64,000 nucleotides of DNA, taken from Novosphingobium pentaromativorans US6-1 (GTDB lineage: Bacteria; Pseudomonadota; Alphaproteobacteria; Sphingomonadales; Sphingomonadaceae). Every line of letters begins with the position of its first letter. Within the stretch, counting starts at the first letter, position 1. A program made the translations under genes and the position numbers. The notes below the pieces were generated by a model. The model saw only the letters and a list, made by a program, of their open reading frames with translations. It did no database searches and was not told the DNA's origin. The stretch spans positions 310,001-374,000 of the forward strand of contig NZ_CP009291.1 of the NCBI RefSeq assembly GCF_000767465.1, written 5' to 3'. Positions 38,248 through 46,628 of the stretch are shown here, one piece after another.

Positions 38248-39512
38248 GCGAAACCGAAGAAATCCTGCGCATCGCCTCCAAGGGCGATGGCGTAACCGCA
38301 AGTGGCCGATTTGCCTGGGGCGCCGCCCCGGGGGACATGCTGCACGAGGACGGCACCCTGGAATGGGGGCCGCATCACGTGGAGCCGCCCTGCCGTCATT
38401 TCGGCCATTGCGGTGGCTGCCAGTTGCAGCAGCTCGACGAGGAGAGCCTTGCAGCCTTCGTCGAGGCGCGCGTGGCCAATGCCTCGGTTTCGCAGGAGCT
38501 GGGCGCCGAGACGATCACGCCGCCGCATCTCTCGCCGCCGATGAGCCGCCGCCGCGTCTCGCTGCGGGCGGAAAGTTCGGGAGGCCGCATCGTCGTCGGC
38601 TTCCGCGAGGCGCGTTCGCACCGGCTGGTCGAGCTTGAGGAATGCCATGTGATGGCGCCCGAGCTGGCGGCGCTGCTGGCGCCCTTGCGCAAGCTGCTGA
38701 TCACGATGGGCAAGGGCGCGCCCAAGCCGAAGAAGGGCGGAAAGCAGGGCAAGCGCCAGGAAAAGAGCGGCGCAATGCCGCGCATGGCCGCCGACATCGA
38801 AATGACCCTGGTCGAGCAGGGCGTCGACCTGGGGGTCAAGGGCCTGGCCACGGAAGGGCTAGCGGCGACCGAGGCCATGCTGGACTTCGCGCGCGACCAC
38901 GGTCTTGCGCGCCTTACCATGGATGGCGGCTACGGCCACGAAGTGGTCTGGGAGCCTGAACCGGTCACGGTGAAGCTGGGCGAAGTCTCGGTGCCGTTTC
39001 CGCCGGGCAGCTTCCTGCAGGCGACGCAAGACGGCGAGGAAACGCTGGTCGGCGCGGCCAGGGAATGGCTCGCCGGGATGCCGACGGTTGCGGATCTTTT
39101 CTCCGGGCTGGGCACATTCGCCTTCGCGCTGGCGGGACCGGATAGGAAAGTGCTGGCCGCAGAGGCCGCGCGCGATGCGCATCTGGCCTGCAAGGCCGCC
39201 GCGGACCGCTCGCAGCAGCCGGTCTTTGCCGTCCACCGCGACCTGTTCCGCAATCCGCTGCAGGCAGACGAACTGGGCAAGTTCGCGGCGGTTCTCCTCG
39301 ATCCGCCACGCGCCGGCGCGCGAGAGCAGGTGGACTGCATTGCCGAATCGAGCGTGGGGCGGGTGGTCTATATTTCCTGCAACCCGTCGAGCTGGTCACG
39401 CGATGCGGCGCGGTTGATCGAGGCGGGATTCCGCCTTGTCGAACTGCGCCCGGTAGGCCAGTTCCGCTGGTCGACGCATGTCGAGCTGGCGAGCCTGTTC
39501 GTTAGGGACTGA
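38244..39512 (+). CDS. 23S rRNA (uracil-C5)-methyltransferase, RlmD/RlmC type
   Basis: SAM-dependent m5U methylation of 23S rRNA. The 422-residue protein carries an Fe-S motif C50-x5-C56-x2-C59 with C134, a SAM site VADLFSGLGTFAFALAG, LLDPPRAGA and the catalytic Cys in YISCNPSSWSRDA. The N-terminal TRAM domain is short. The start is a GTG overlapping the nnr stop, chosen because homologues begin just before the ASKGDGVT stretch. U1939 (RlmD) is the likely target, but U747 (RlmC) cannot be excluded. A 35-residue Lys/Gly insert lies near residues 155-175. Confidence 0.88.
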   Translation: MSETEEILRIASKGDGVTASGRFAWGAAPGDMLHEDGTLEWGPHHVEPPCRHFGHCGGCQLQQLDEESLAAFVEARVANASVSQELGAETITPPHLSPPMSRRRVSLRAESSGGRIVVGFREARSHRLVELEECHVMAPELAALLAPLRKLLITMGKGAPKPKKGGKQGKRQEKSGAMPRMAADIEMTLVEQGVDLGVKGLATEGLAATEAMLDFARDHGLARLTMDGGYGHEVVWEPEPVTVKLGEVSVPFPPGSFLQATQDGEETLVGAAREWLAGMPTVADLFSGLGTFAFALAGPDRKVLAAEAARDAHLACKAAADRSQQPVFAVHRDLFRNPLQADELGKFAAVLLDPPRAGAREQVDCIAESSVGRVVYISCNPSSWSRDAARLIEAGFRLVELRPVGQFRWSTHVELASLFVRD

Positions 39513-39542
39513 GCGTGCGCGGGCGGCTTGTTGCGCGGCCCG

Positions 39543-39803
39543 TTATTCTCCGGCGGCCTTGGCCATCATGTCCATGAAGTCGCGCGCGGCTTCGCGATCT
39601 TCCTCGCTCTTGAATGCGACGTCTAGGTCGGGCGCGGCGCCGAACATGTACATCAGCGTCCACAGCGCGAACTTGCGGCTACTGTCCTTTTCCATTCCGA
39701 AGTCGACCTTCATCCGGTCGATGCCCACCTCAAGCGTGGTCGGGGCAATGGTGGTCAGGTCGTCGGTGCCGAAATAGCGGCGAAGCTGGTCGTCGAAATC
39801 CAT
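39543..39803 (-). CDS. Conserved hypothetical protein (86 aa)
   Basis: A small soluble acidic protein of 86 residues (LRRYFGTDDLTTIAPTTLEV, FALWTLMYMFGAAPDLDVAF). The predicted all-helical content and the dense charges at the C-terminus (FKSEEDREAARDF) suggest a folded domain rather than a spurious frame. No family was recognised. It is convergent with the methyltransferase gene. Confidence 0.6.
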   Translation of the reverse strand: MDFDDQLRRYFGTDDLTTIAPTTLEVGIDRMKVDFGMEKDSSRKFALWTLMYMFGAAPDLDVAFKSEEDREAARDFMDMMAKAAGE

Positions 39804-39871
39804 GCCTCACGCCTTACCAGCAGGCGCGCCCGAGACGAAAGCGGATTGTGGAGGAAACGCTCCGGAACCGG

Positions 39872-40108
39872 TCAGCGGCGCTTTTCGGTCCAGCCAAGGC
39901 AGGAAGCGCACAGCTGATAGGACGCGATGCCCCAGGCACTGGCAATGAAGCCGATGAAGAATGTGTGCCAGTTCAGACCCCAGCCGGTCTGAAGGACCTT
40001 GTCGACGAGCGAGGTAATGGTCAGCAGAATGCAAAAGACGACCACGCTCAGGAAAACGTATTTTCCCGGTTTTACAGCCGTATATGTGCGGTCGACTACC
40101 ACGCTCAC
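39872..40108 (-). CDS. Small two-helix membrane protein
   Basis: A 78-residue protein with two hydrophobic helices, about residues 17-36 (KYVFLSVVVFCILLTITSLV) and 47-65 (WHTFFIGFIASAWGIASYQ), and a cysteine pair in the C-terminal tail (LCASCLGWTEKRR). Starts are GTG at 40108 or GTG two codons later (40102); GGGAG lies 9 bases before the second. A perfect 12-bp palindrome GTAGTATACTAC lies 22 bases upstream. Function unknown. Confidence 0.65.
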   Translation of the reverse strand: MSVVVDRTYTAVKPGKYVFLSVVVFCILLTITSLVDKVLQTGWGLNWHTFFIGFIASAWGIASYQLCASCLGWTEKRR

Positions 40109-40130
40109 GCTCCCAGGTCATTTATTATTG

Positions 40131-40142
40131 GTAGTATACTAC
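40131..40142. promoter_or_regulatory. Perfect 12-bp palindrome upstream of the two-helix gene
   Basis: GTAGTATACTAC, fully self-complementary, in a local AT-rich patch. It contains TATACT on the minus strand in a position suited to a -10 box for the 78-residue gene, so a bound protein would block that promoter. Confidence 0.45.
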
Positions 40143-40177
40143 GTTGATTCGGCCGCCGGGTCCAGAGCCAGTTTTGC

Positions 40178-40606
40178 TCAAAACATGGCGAGCGCCGCGC
40201 GGGCCACGAGGAACATCAGGCAGAAGCTCGAGAGCGCGAAGATACCGAAGCGCAGGCTGATCTTGTTGATGGTCGATTGCACGATCGAATGGATCACTCG
40301 CAGGACGACGTAGGCCCAGCCGATCTGGGCATTCAGACCATCTCCCTGGCCGATGATGGCAAGGGTGATCGCAACGGCATAGAAGACGGTCGGCGCCTCG
40401 TGCAGGTGGTTGTAATTGTGGGCCTTCCACTGGACCTGCGGCGGAAGGAGATTGTCGAGTGAGTTTGCGGGATCGCTGGCGAGCTCTTCGGGATCGACCT
40501 TTGCGGCGCTGAGGGCCGGAATGCGGGTGCCGTAAAGCCAGAACCACATGACCATGGTCCACGCGGCCAGCGCGACCACGGGTTGCAATATCGCCATTCC
40601 GATCAT
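40178..40606 (-). CDS. MAPEG family membrane protein
   Basis: A 142-residue integral membrane protein of the MAPEG family (microsomal glutathione transferase-like), with about four helices. The family region HNYNHLHEAPTVFYAVAITL has the NxxExP-like glutathione-site motif, followed by VVLRVIHSIVQSTINKISLR. Prokaryotic members are mostly uncharacterised; a role in lipid-peroxide or xenobiotic conjugation is inferred from the family only. It follows the dehydratase gene in the same direction. Confidence 0.85.
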   Translation of the reverse strand: MIGMAILQPVVALAAWTMVMWFWLYGTRIPALSAAKVDPEELASDPANSLDNLLPPQVQWKAHNYNHLHEAPTVFYAVAITLAIIGQGDGLNAQIGWAYVVLRVIHSIVQSTINKISLRFGIFALSSFCLMFLVARAALAMF

Positions 40607-40657
40607 TCGATTTCCCCCTCTGCCAGTGCCTTAGCGTCTGCCGAGACGGGGAACTTG

Positions 40658-41623
40658 TCAATCGTTCCCGGCCAGTACCGCCGCAAAGCTCGCAGGATCG
40701 GTATTGCCGCCGGACAGCACGATGGCCGTGCGCTCCGCAAGCTCGACCTTGCCCGCCAGAACGGCGGCCAGCGCAGCCGCACCTCCCGGTTCGACGACCA
40801 GGCGCAGCCTCTGGAATGCAAGCCGCTGTGCGGCCCGAATTTCCGCTGGCGTCGCGATCAGGCCGAAGGGGCAGCGTGCTTTCAGAACCTCGAAATTGAC
40901 CGGACGCGTCGCCGGGGTCTGCAGGGCATCGCAAGCGGTCGGCGGCGCATCGGGCGCAACGGGGAGGATCTTGCCCGCTGCCAGGCTGCGGCAGACATCG
41001 TCCCATCCTTCCGGTTCGACCGGGATCACGCGCGAAGCGGGGCAGGCTAGGGCAAGGCCTGCGGCAAGGCCGCCGCCGCCGCAGGGTGTGACGATCAGAT
41101 CGGGCGCGCCGTTCATTTGCCGGGCAATCTCGATCCCGACAGAGCCTTGCCCCTCGATGATCCACGGGTCGCCGAAGGCATGGACCAAGGTAGCACCGCG
41201 CTCGGTCGTCAGCCGTTCGGCCACTTCGTCGCGGTCCTCGCCGCCAGGCCGGTCGTAGAGCACGACTTCGGCCCCGAGCGCACGTGTGTTGGCGAGCTTC
41301 ACCTGCGGCGCGTCGATGGGCATGACGATGGTCGCGGCGATGCCCAGTTCGCGGGCGGCCCAGGCGACGCCCTGCGCGTGGTTGCCGCTCGATACGCCGA
41401 TGACGCCGCGCTTGCGTTCTTGCTCGGACAGCGCGGTCAGGCGGTGCCATGCGCCGCGGATCTTGAACGCGCCGACAGGCTGCAGGCACTCGGCCTTGCA
41501 CCAGATCCTTGTGCCCTCGACTTCGAGCGGGAGCAGGGGAGTCATGGGAAGGATTTCACCGACCTTGCGCGCGGCGAGGCTCACGCCCTCGGCGGTCGGC
41601 TTGCGGGGGGATGCACTGCTCAT
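40658..41623 (-). CDS. Threonine/serine dehydratase-like PLP enzyme
   Basis: Fold-type II PLP enzyme, probably deaminating a hydroxyamino acid or acting as a racemase. The 321-residue protein has the PLP lysine K54 in GAFKIRGAW, the SSGNHAQG loop and the phosphate-binding CGGGGLAAG. It lacks the C-terminal ACT regulatory domain of IlvA, so it resembles catabolic or serine racemase-type members. Its stop is 34 bases before MAPEG on the same strand, and it follows btaB, whose stop is 16 bases upstream of it. Confidence 0.85.
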   Translation of the reverse strand: MSSASPRKPTAEGVSLAARKVGEILPMTPLLPLEVEGTRIWCKAECLQPVGAFKIRGAWHRLTALSEQERKRGVIGVSSGNHAQGVAWAARELGIAATIVMPIDAPQVKLANTRALGAEVVLYDRPGGEDRDEVAERLTTERGATLVHAFGDPWIIEGQGSVGIEIARQMNGAPDLIVTPCGGGGLAAGLALACPASRVIPVEPEGWDDVCRSLAAGKILPVAPDAPPTACDALQTPATRPVNFEVLKARCPFGLIATPAEIRAAQRLAFQRLRLVVEPGGAAALAAVLAGKVELAERTAIVLSGGNTDPASFAAVLAGND

Positions 41624-41638
41624 CGCCGCGCTATAGTC

Positions 41639-42283
41639 TCAGCGCGAGATGTGCACCATCTGGTAATAGCCGAGCGGTCCGCGCACGTGCTCCAGCCTGA
41701 GGTGCTTCTCGCGCGCAATTCGGGTGCAAACGGATTCCATCCCGGTGCGCGGGGTGACGTGGAAATGCGCGAGCCACTTGTGCAATCCCCCCGCGAGCGG
41801 CGCGGGCAGGCCGGCCAGATCTCCGAAATCGACGACGCGCACGGAGCCGCCCGGGGCCAGTGCCGCAACCGCTTGCTCCAGCGTCGCTTCCCAGCCCGGG
41901 ATCATCGAGAGCGCATAGGACAGGACGATGCGGTCGAAGCCCTCGCGCCCGAACAGGCCGCGCGCATCGAAACGGGTGGCATCGCCGAGGGCCAGCCGAC
42001 CGGACAAGCCCAGCCGCTTGCGGGCGTTCTTGAGCATCTCGGCGGAAATATCGAGGCCGTGGCACTGCACGCCGGGCCAGCGGCGGGCAATGAGCTGCAG
42101 GTTGCGTCCGGTGCCGCAGCCCAGCTCGAGCACGGCGTGACCGGCGCGGCATTCCAGCTCGTCGATCAGACGGTCGCGGCCGAACAGGTAGTACTTGCGC
42201 GTCAGGTCGTAGATGTGACGCTGGCCGCGATAGACCCTGTCCATCAGTGCGGCATGGTCGGTCGCAGGTGTCGAGCCGGTCAC
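41639..42283 (-). CDS. btaB: Betaine lipid methyltransferase BtaB
   Basis: SAM-dependent methyltransferase that trimethylates diacylglycerylhomoserine to the betaine lipid DGTS. The 214-residue protein has the SAM motif VLELGCGTGRNLQLIA, GLDISAEML and LSYALSMIPGWEATL, the last typical of BtaB. The GTG start overlaps the btaA stop by three bases (GTGA), so the two are coupled. The pairing with btaA supports the assignment. Confidence 0.88.
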   Translation of the reverse strand: MTGSTPATDHAALMDRVYRGQRHIYDLTRKYYLFGRDRLIDELECRAGHAVLELGCGTGRNLQLIARRWPGVQCHGLDISAEMLKNARKRLGLSGRLALGDATRFDARGLFGREGFDRIVLSYALSMIPGWEATLEQAVAALAPGGSVRVVDFGDLAGLPAPLAGGLHKWLAHFHVTPRTGMESVCTRIAREKHLRLEHVRGPLGYYQMVHISR

Positions 42284-43497
42284 GCGCGCAGCTCGTAGAG
42301 GTGCACACCGCCGTAGATCGAGGAGCGGTCGGCCAGTGTCGCCGCCTGCGACTCCACCTCCCGGTATTCCCAGCGATCGAGGATGGCGTCGGGCACACGG
42401 CCGGGCAGCAGCGAGGGCTCGGCGGCTGTGCGGAACAGTACGCGCGATCCCGGCCGGGCGGTGCGGGTGATCTGGCTCCACAGCTCGGCCAGTTGCGCGT
42501 CGCTCATCCAGTCCTGCGCGTCGAGCAGGATGTAGCGGTCGTAGGAGGCATCGCCGGCTTCGGCGAGGACCTGGGTGAAATTGGCATGGCGCACGGTGAG
42601 CCGGTCGAGCCGCTCGCGCACGAGGGGCAGGTTGCCGCGCTGCAGGTAAGGGGGCAGGGGATGCTCCGCGCCGCGCCCATAGCCGCGCCCGAAAGCCTGC
42701 CAGGCGAAGTAGTTGTCGTTGACGGGGAAGTGGCAAGCCAGCTTCTCGAGCCGGGCGCGCAGGACGTCCGCCATGCGCTGCTCGCCGGCAAGGGCAGAGT
42801 ATTGGGCGGGCGGAATGCCAAGGCCGAACAGCGAAGCGGGGTGATTGGTCAGCCAGCGGACCAGGCGGCGTTCGAAGATGGGCGCGAAGCGTTCGTCGAA
42901 GACGCGGCGCTGGTCCTCGAGCGACCCTGCGCCGAGGATCTCGGCAGGATCGATCCGGTACAGCTTGGCAAGGATGTGGGCGAGGCCGATGAAATTGCCG
43001 AGCAGTCCGTGCTTGTAGATCCCGCGGCTGAAGGCACCGATCCGGCGGCGACCGACGAGATCGCGGCCTTCCCAGTAGCGCCGCGTCGCCTCGTCGAGAT
43101 GGGGGGCGAGCAGCAGCGAGTAGGTTTCGACGTTCGACGGATGATCGGCCTCGGCAATGAAGCGTCGCACGTTCGCATAGTCTGGCAGATGGCGCACGGC
43201 GGCGTGCTTGAGCTTGTTGAGGGCGATGTGCGCAGTGTTGAGGTCGACGCAGGTGATCGAGTGCGGGTTGGCCGTCAGGTAGCTCAGTGCATTGCAGCCG
43301 CCGCTGGCGATGGTGATGATGCGGCTGTCGGGCCCGATTTTCAGCGCATCCATGTCTGCCACCGGGTCTTCCCAGATCTGGGCATAGACCAGACCCTTGA
43401 ACGCCATCGCGAAAGCCTTGTCGAGCAGGCGGGAGAGGCGGGGGGATTCGTGGCGGACAACAGCCTTTTCGATGAGGGTCGAGGCACTCTTGGGCAT
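42280..43497 (-). CDS. btaA: SAM:diacylglycerol 3-amino-3-carboxypropyltransferase BtaA
   Basis: First step of betaine lipid synthesis: moves the aminocarboxypropyl group of SAM onto diacylglycerol. The 405-residue DUF3419 protein shows GLVYAQIWEDPVADMDAL, the SAM-site-like IITIASGGCNALSYL, VDLNTAHIALNKLK and a C-terminal ILLDAQDWM. The ATG giving MPKSASTLIEK is used. With btaB it forms a two-gene operon that lets phospholipid be replaced by phosphorus-free DGTS. A Pho box in the 217 bases upstream was not evident to the eye. Confidence 0.9.
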   Translation of the reverse strand: MPKSASTLIEKAVVRHESPRLSRLLDKAFAMAFKGLVYAQIWEDPVADMDALKIGPDSRIITIASGGCNALSYLTANPHSITCVDLNTAHIALNKLKHAAVRHLPDYANVRRFIAEADHPSNVETYSLLLAPHLDEATRRYWEGRDLVGRRRIGAFSRGIYKHGLLGNFIGLAHILAKLYRIDPAEILGAGSLEDQRRVFDERFAPIFERRLVRWLTNHPASLFGLGIPPAQYSALAGEQRMADVLRARLEKLACHFPVNDNYFAWQAFGRGYGRGAEHPLPPYLQRGNLPLVRERLDRLTVRHANFTQVLAEAGDASYDRYILLDAQDWMSDAQLAELWSQITRTARPGSRVLFRTAAEPSLLPGRVPDAILDRWEYREVESQAATLADRSSIYGGVHLYELRA

Positions 43498-43714
43498 CTG
43501 GATCAGTCCTTCGCCGCTGACGGTTTTGCGACCTTTGTGCGCAGCGCGTGACCGGGTGATGACGCGACGATGGCAGTTTATGACAGCTCGACAATCGACA
43601 TATCCGTGAACTTCGCAGGCGGATCGGCGTTGAGTTGTCACACAGGCATTCTATATGCGGCCCTTCGCACCTGTTCGTGCGCGCCCTGTCCGGGTGAATT
43701 GAAGGAGAAGATCG

Positions 43715-44926
43715 GTGAGCAAGGTTCTGGTGATCGGCGCAGGCGGCGTCGGCTCGGTCGCAGTCCACAAGATGGCGATGAACCCGAATATCTTCAGTGA
43801 CATCCACCTCGCCAGCCGCACGGTCTCCAAGTGCGAGGCGATCGCGGAGTCGGTGAAGGAACGCACCGGCGTGACGATCGGCACTTACGCCATCGACGCC
43901 GACGACGTGGAGGCCACTTCGGCGCTCATCCGCTCGATCGGCCCCGAGCTCGTCGTCAATCTCGCGCTGCCCTATCAGGACCTGGCGATCATGGACGCCT
44001 GCCTGGCGACCGGCGTCAACTACATGGACACGGCGAACTACGAGCCCAAGGACGTGGCGAAGTTCGAGTACCGCTGGCAGTGGGAGTACCAGGACCGCTT
44101 CAAGGAAGCAGGACTCATGGCGCTGCTCGGTTCGGGCTTCGATCCGGGCGTTACCAGCGTCTTTGCGATGTGGCTCAAGAAGCACAAGCTCAAGACGATC
44201 CGCACGCTCGACATTCTCGACTGCAACGGCGGCGATCACGGCCAGGCCTTCGCAACCAATTTCAACCCGGAAATCAACATCCGCGAAGTGACCGCGCCCG
44301 CGCGCCACTGGGAAAACGGCGAATTCGTCGAGACTCCCGCGATGGGCGTGAAACAGTCGTTCGACTTCGAAGCTGTCGGCCCGAAGAACATGTACATGAT
44401 GTACCACGAGGAACTGGAAAGCCTTGCGAAGTTCATCCCCGAGATGGAGCGCGCACGCTTCTGGATGACCTTCGGCGACGAGTACATCAAGCACCTGACC
44501 GTACTGCAGAACGTGGGCATGACCCGCATCGATCCGGTCATCTACAACGGTGTCGAGATCGTTCCGCTGCAGTTCCTCAAGGCTGTCCTGCCTGAACCGG
44601 CCTCGCTCGGCCCGACGACCAGGGGCAAGACCAATATCGGCGACATCGCGACGGGCGAGGCGCTCGACGGTTCGGGTGAGAAGACGTTCTACATCAAGAA
44701 CATCTGCGACCATGAGGACGCCTACGAGGAAACCGGCAATCAGGCGGTGAGCTATACCACCGGCGTTCCGGCGATGATCGGCGCTGCCATGATGCTGACC
44801 GGCGCCTGGAAGGGTGAGGGCGTGTTCAACATGGAGCAGTTCGACCCCGATCCGTTCATGGCGATGCTCAATGAGCACGGCCTGCCGTGGACCTGCGAGG
44901 AACTGGCCGAACCGCTGCCGTTCTGA
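43715..44926 (+). CDS. Carboxynorspermidine synthase (saccharopine dehydrogenase-like)
   Basis: NADPH-dependent reductive condensation of aspartate semialdehyde with putrescine to carboxyspermidine (or carboxynorspermidine with diaminopropane). The 403-residue protein has the Rossmann motif GAGGVGSVAVHK at the N-terminus and the family stretches DTANYEPKDVAKFEY and LLGSGFDPGVTSVFAMW, as in Vibrio and Campylobacter CANSDH. The start is a GTG with GAAGGAGAAG upstream. Followed by the decarboxylase gene after 131 bases. Confidence 0.9.
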   Translation: MSKVLVIGAGGVGSVAVHKMAMNPNIFSDIHLASRTVSKCEAIAESVKERTGVTIGTYAIDADDVEATSALIRSIGPELVVNLALPYQDLAIMDACLATGVNYMDTANYEPKDVAKFEYRWQWEYQDRFKEAGLMALLGSGFDPGVTSVFAMWLKKHKLKTIRTLDILDCNGGDHGQAFATNFNPEINIREVTAPARHWENGEFVETPAMGVKQSFDFEAVGPKNMYMMYHEELESLAKFIPEMERARFWMTFGDEYIKHLTVLQNVGMTRIDPVIYNGVEIVPLQFLKAVLPEPASLGPTTRGKTNIGDIATGEALDGSGEKTFYIKNICDHEDAYEETGNQAVSYTTGVPAMIGAAMMLTGAWKGEGVFNMEQFDPDPFMAMLNEHGLPWTCEELAEPLPF

Positions 44927-44934
44927 GGCTGTCT

Positions 44935-45049
44935 GGAGGAAATCGTTCCGGTTTCCTCCGTCATCCCCGCTCGGACGGGGATCGCGCTTGTTTTCCCCGC
45001 GACGATGAAGCGGGGCCCTGCCTGTGCGGGAGCGACGGTGATGTTGGGG
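44935..45049. repeat. Palindromic repeat element between polyamine genes
   Basis: Three nested inverted repeats sit in the 131-base gap. They are GGAGGAAA/TTTCCTCC (44935-44942, 44952-44959), ATCCCCG/CGGGGAT (44963-44969, 44976-44982) and CCCCGC/GCGGGG (44995-45000, 45010-45015). The GTCATCCCCG...CGGGGAT...GATGAAGCGGGG arrangement resembles the dispersed palindromic repeats seen in many sphingomonad genomes. It may attenuate transcription or stabilise the upstream mRNA. Confidence 0.55.
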
Positions 45050-45057
45050 TTTGAGTG

Positions 45058-46260
45058 ATGGAAACCAGAGCCGGTGATCCGGGCGCATTCGCCCAATTCG
45101 ACCTGTCGCGCGTCGACAGTCCCAGCTTCGTCGTCGACGCGGCGAAGCTGCGCGAAAACTTGCGCGTGCTCTCCGAGGTCGGCGAGCAGTCGGGCGCAAA
45201 AGTGCTCTCGGCGCTCAAGGCGTTCTCGATGTGGTCGACCGCCCCGATCATCGGCGAGTACCTCGACGGCGTGTGCACCTCGGGCCTGTGGGAAGCGCGG
45301 CTGGCCTCCGAGTTCTACGACGGGGAGATCGCGACCTACTGCGCGGCCTACAAGCCCGACGATCTCGACGAGATCCTGCGCCTTTCGGATCACGTGATCT
45401 TCAATTCGCCCCAGCAGATCGAACGGTGCTGGCCGATCATCGAAGCCGCCCGTGCCCGTGGCGAGGATTTCGACATCGGGCTTCGCATCAATCCGCTCCA
45501 CCCCGAGGGCGAAGTGCCCCGCTACGATCCGTGTGCGCCGCATTCGCGCCTGGGTTTCCCGATCGACCAGCTGACGGAAGAGCATGTCGAGTTGATCGAC
45601 GGCGTGCACATGCACACCTTGTGCGAGCAGGATTTCGAACCGCTCCACCGCACCTGGGACAAGGCATTCGATTATCTCGAGCCATATTTCGGCCAGTTCA
45701 AGTGGATCAACATCGGCGGCGGCCATCACATCACCCGCGCCGACTACCAGCGCGAGGAACTCGTCGAGTTCCTGCGCGACATGGCCGAGGACACCGGCGC
45801 GGAAATCTATCTTGAACCGGGCGAGGCGGTCGCGCTCGACGCCGGCATCCTCGTCGGCACGATCCTCGATGTGGGCTTCAACGGCATGCCGGTTGCGATC
45901 ACCGACATCTCTGCGACCTGCCACATGCCCGATGTGATCGAGGCACCCTATCGCCCCGCGATGCTGGGTGAGGTGCCCATCGAGGGCGACGACCTCGTCG
46001 ACGAGGCGCAAGGGGGCAGGGTACGCCTTGGCGGACCGTCGTGCCTCGCGGGCGACGTGATCGGCGACTATGTGCTTCCGGTCGAGGCCAAGCCGGGCGA
46101 GCGCTTCGCCTTTCTCGACCAGGCGCACTACTCGATGGTCAAGACAACCACTTTCAACGGGGTACCGCTGCCCTCGATCTGGCTGTGGGATTCGGAAACG
46201 GATTCGCTCGAGTGCGTGCGCAAGTTCGCATACGAGGATTTCCGCGACCGCTTGAGTTGA
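45058..46260 (+). CDS. nspC: Carboxynorspermidine decarboxylase
   Basis: PLP-dependent decarboxylase converting carboxyspermidine to spermidine. The 400-residue alanine-racemase-fold protein has the PLP lysine K54 in LSALKAFSM, DIGLRINPLHPE, the IDGVHMHTLCEQD segment and ISATCHMPDV, with the active-site Cys, and the closing AHYSMVKTT. Partner of the upstream synthase in the alternative spermidine pathway, which does not use decarboxylated SAM. Start ATG at 45058, with an adjacent GTG one codon earlier; the ribosome site is weak. Confidence 0.92.
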   Translation: METRAGDPGAFAQFDLSRVDSPSFVVDAAKLRENLRVLSEVGEQSGAKVLSALKAFSMWSTAPIIGEYLDGVCTSGLWEARLASEFYDGEIATYCAAYKPDDLDEILRLSDHVIFNSPQQIERCWPIIEAARARGEDFDIGLRINPLHPEGEVPRYDPCAPHSRLGFPIDQLTEEHVELIDGVHMHTLCEQDFEPLHRTWDKAFDYLEPYFGQFKWINIGGGHHITRADYQREELVEFLRDMAEDTGAEIYLEPGEAVALDAGILVGTILDVGFNGMPVAITDISATCHMPDVIEAPYRPAMLGEVPIEGDDLVDEAQGGRVRLGGPSCLAGDVIGDYVLPVEAKPGERFAFLDQAHYSMVKTTTFNGVPLPSIWLWDSETDSLECVRKFAYEDFRDRLS

Positions 46261-46368
46261 AGGACTTAGGCGAGTAGGGGCCGTTCGTCTCAATGCAGGC
46301 GCGATCGGGCTCCTTGGCGGCGAGTCGCCGGGACCTTCTTGTCAGCGCTGGCGTTGTTATTGGTGTGA

Positions 46369-46402
46369 GGGGCGGTTCTGCCGCCCCGGGTTTGCATTTT
46401 TC
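46369..46402 (+). terminator. Terminator downstream of nspC
   Basis: GGGGCGG (46369-46375) pairs with CCGCCCC (46381-46387) across TTCTG, followed by GGGTTTGCATTTTT. It ends the synthase-nspC transcript 109 bases past the stop and separates it from the ornithine decarboxylase leader. Confidence 0.7.
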
Positions 46403-46436
46403 CGAGTGGAGAGATTTCTGGGTAAAATACGGAAAT

Positions 46437-46620
46437 CACAGGAGATAGTCACCGGGAACCACCCTGCTGAGCAGGGCTGGAAACCCTATGTGACGTTTTT
46501 GTGAACCTTCCGGATTTTCACTTGCGATTCATCACCGCAGGCTTATATCCCGCCCCTCGCTGCCCCATGGGGACTTCCAAACCGCAAGGCAGCTTTGACG
46601 CTAACACACCGATTGGGGGT
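46437..46620 (+). promoter_or_regulatory. Structured 5' leader of ornithine decarboxylase (candidate speF motif)
   Basis: The stretch 46437-46492 folds with outer arms CACA/TGTG (46437-46440, 46489-46492) and GG/CC (46441-46442, 46485-46486). They enclose a hairpin CCCTGC-TGA-GCAGGG (46462-46476) and two similar unpaired runs GGGAACC and GGAAACC. It is followed by CGTTTTTG, so the outer helix plus T run could act as a terminator. About 130 more bases lead to the start. Its position before an alphaproteobacterial ornithine decarboxylase gene recalls the Rfam speF leader motif, but I could not align it to that model. Confidence 0.4.
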
Positions 46621-46628
46621 CCCTTGAG

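Noticed and set aside
41639..45199. A single minus-strand open frame of 1186 codons
   Set aside because: Only its last 214 codons are a gene (btaB). The rest runs antisense to the carboxynorspermidine synthase and through btaA in a wrong frame, an effect of high-GC codon use.
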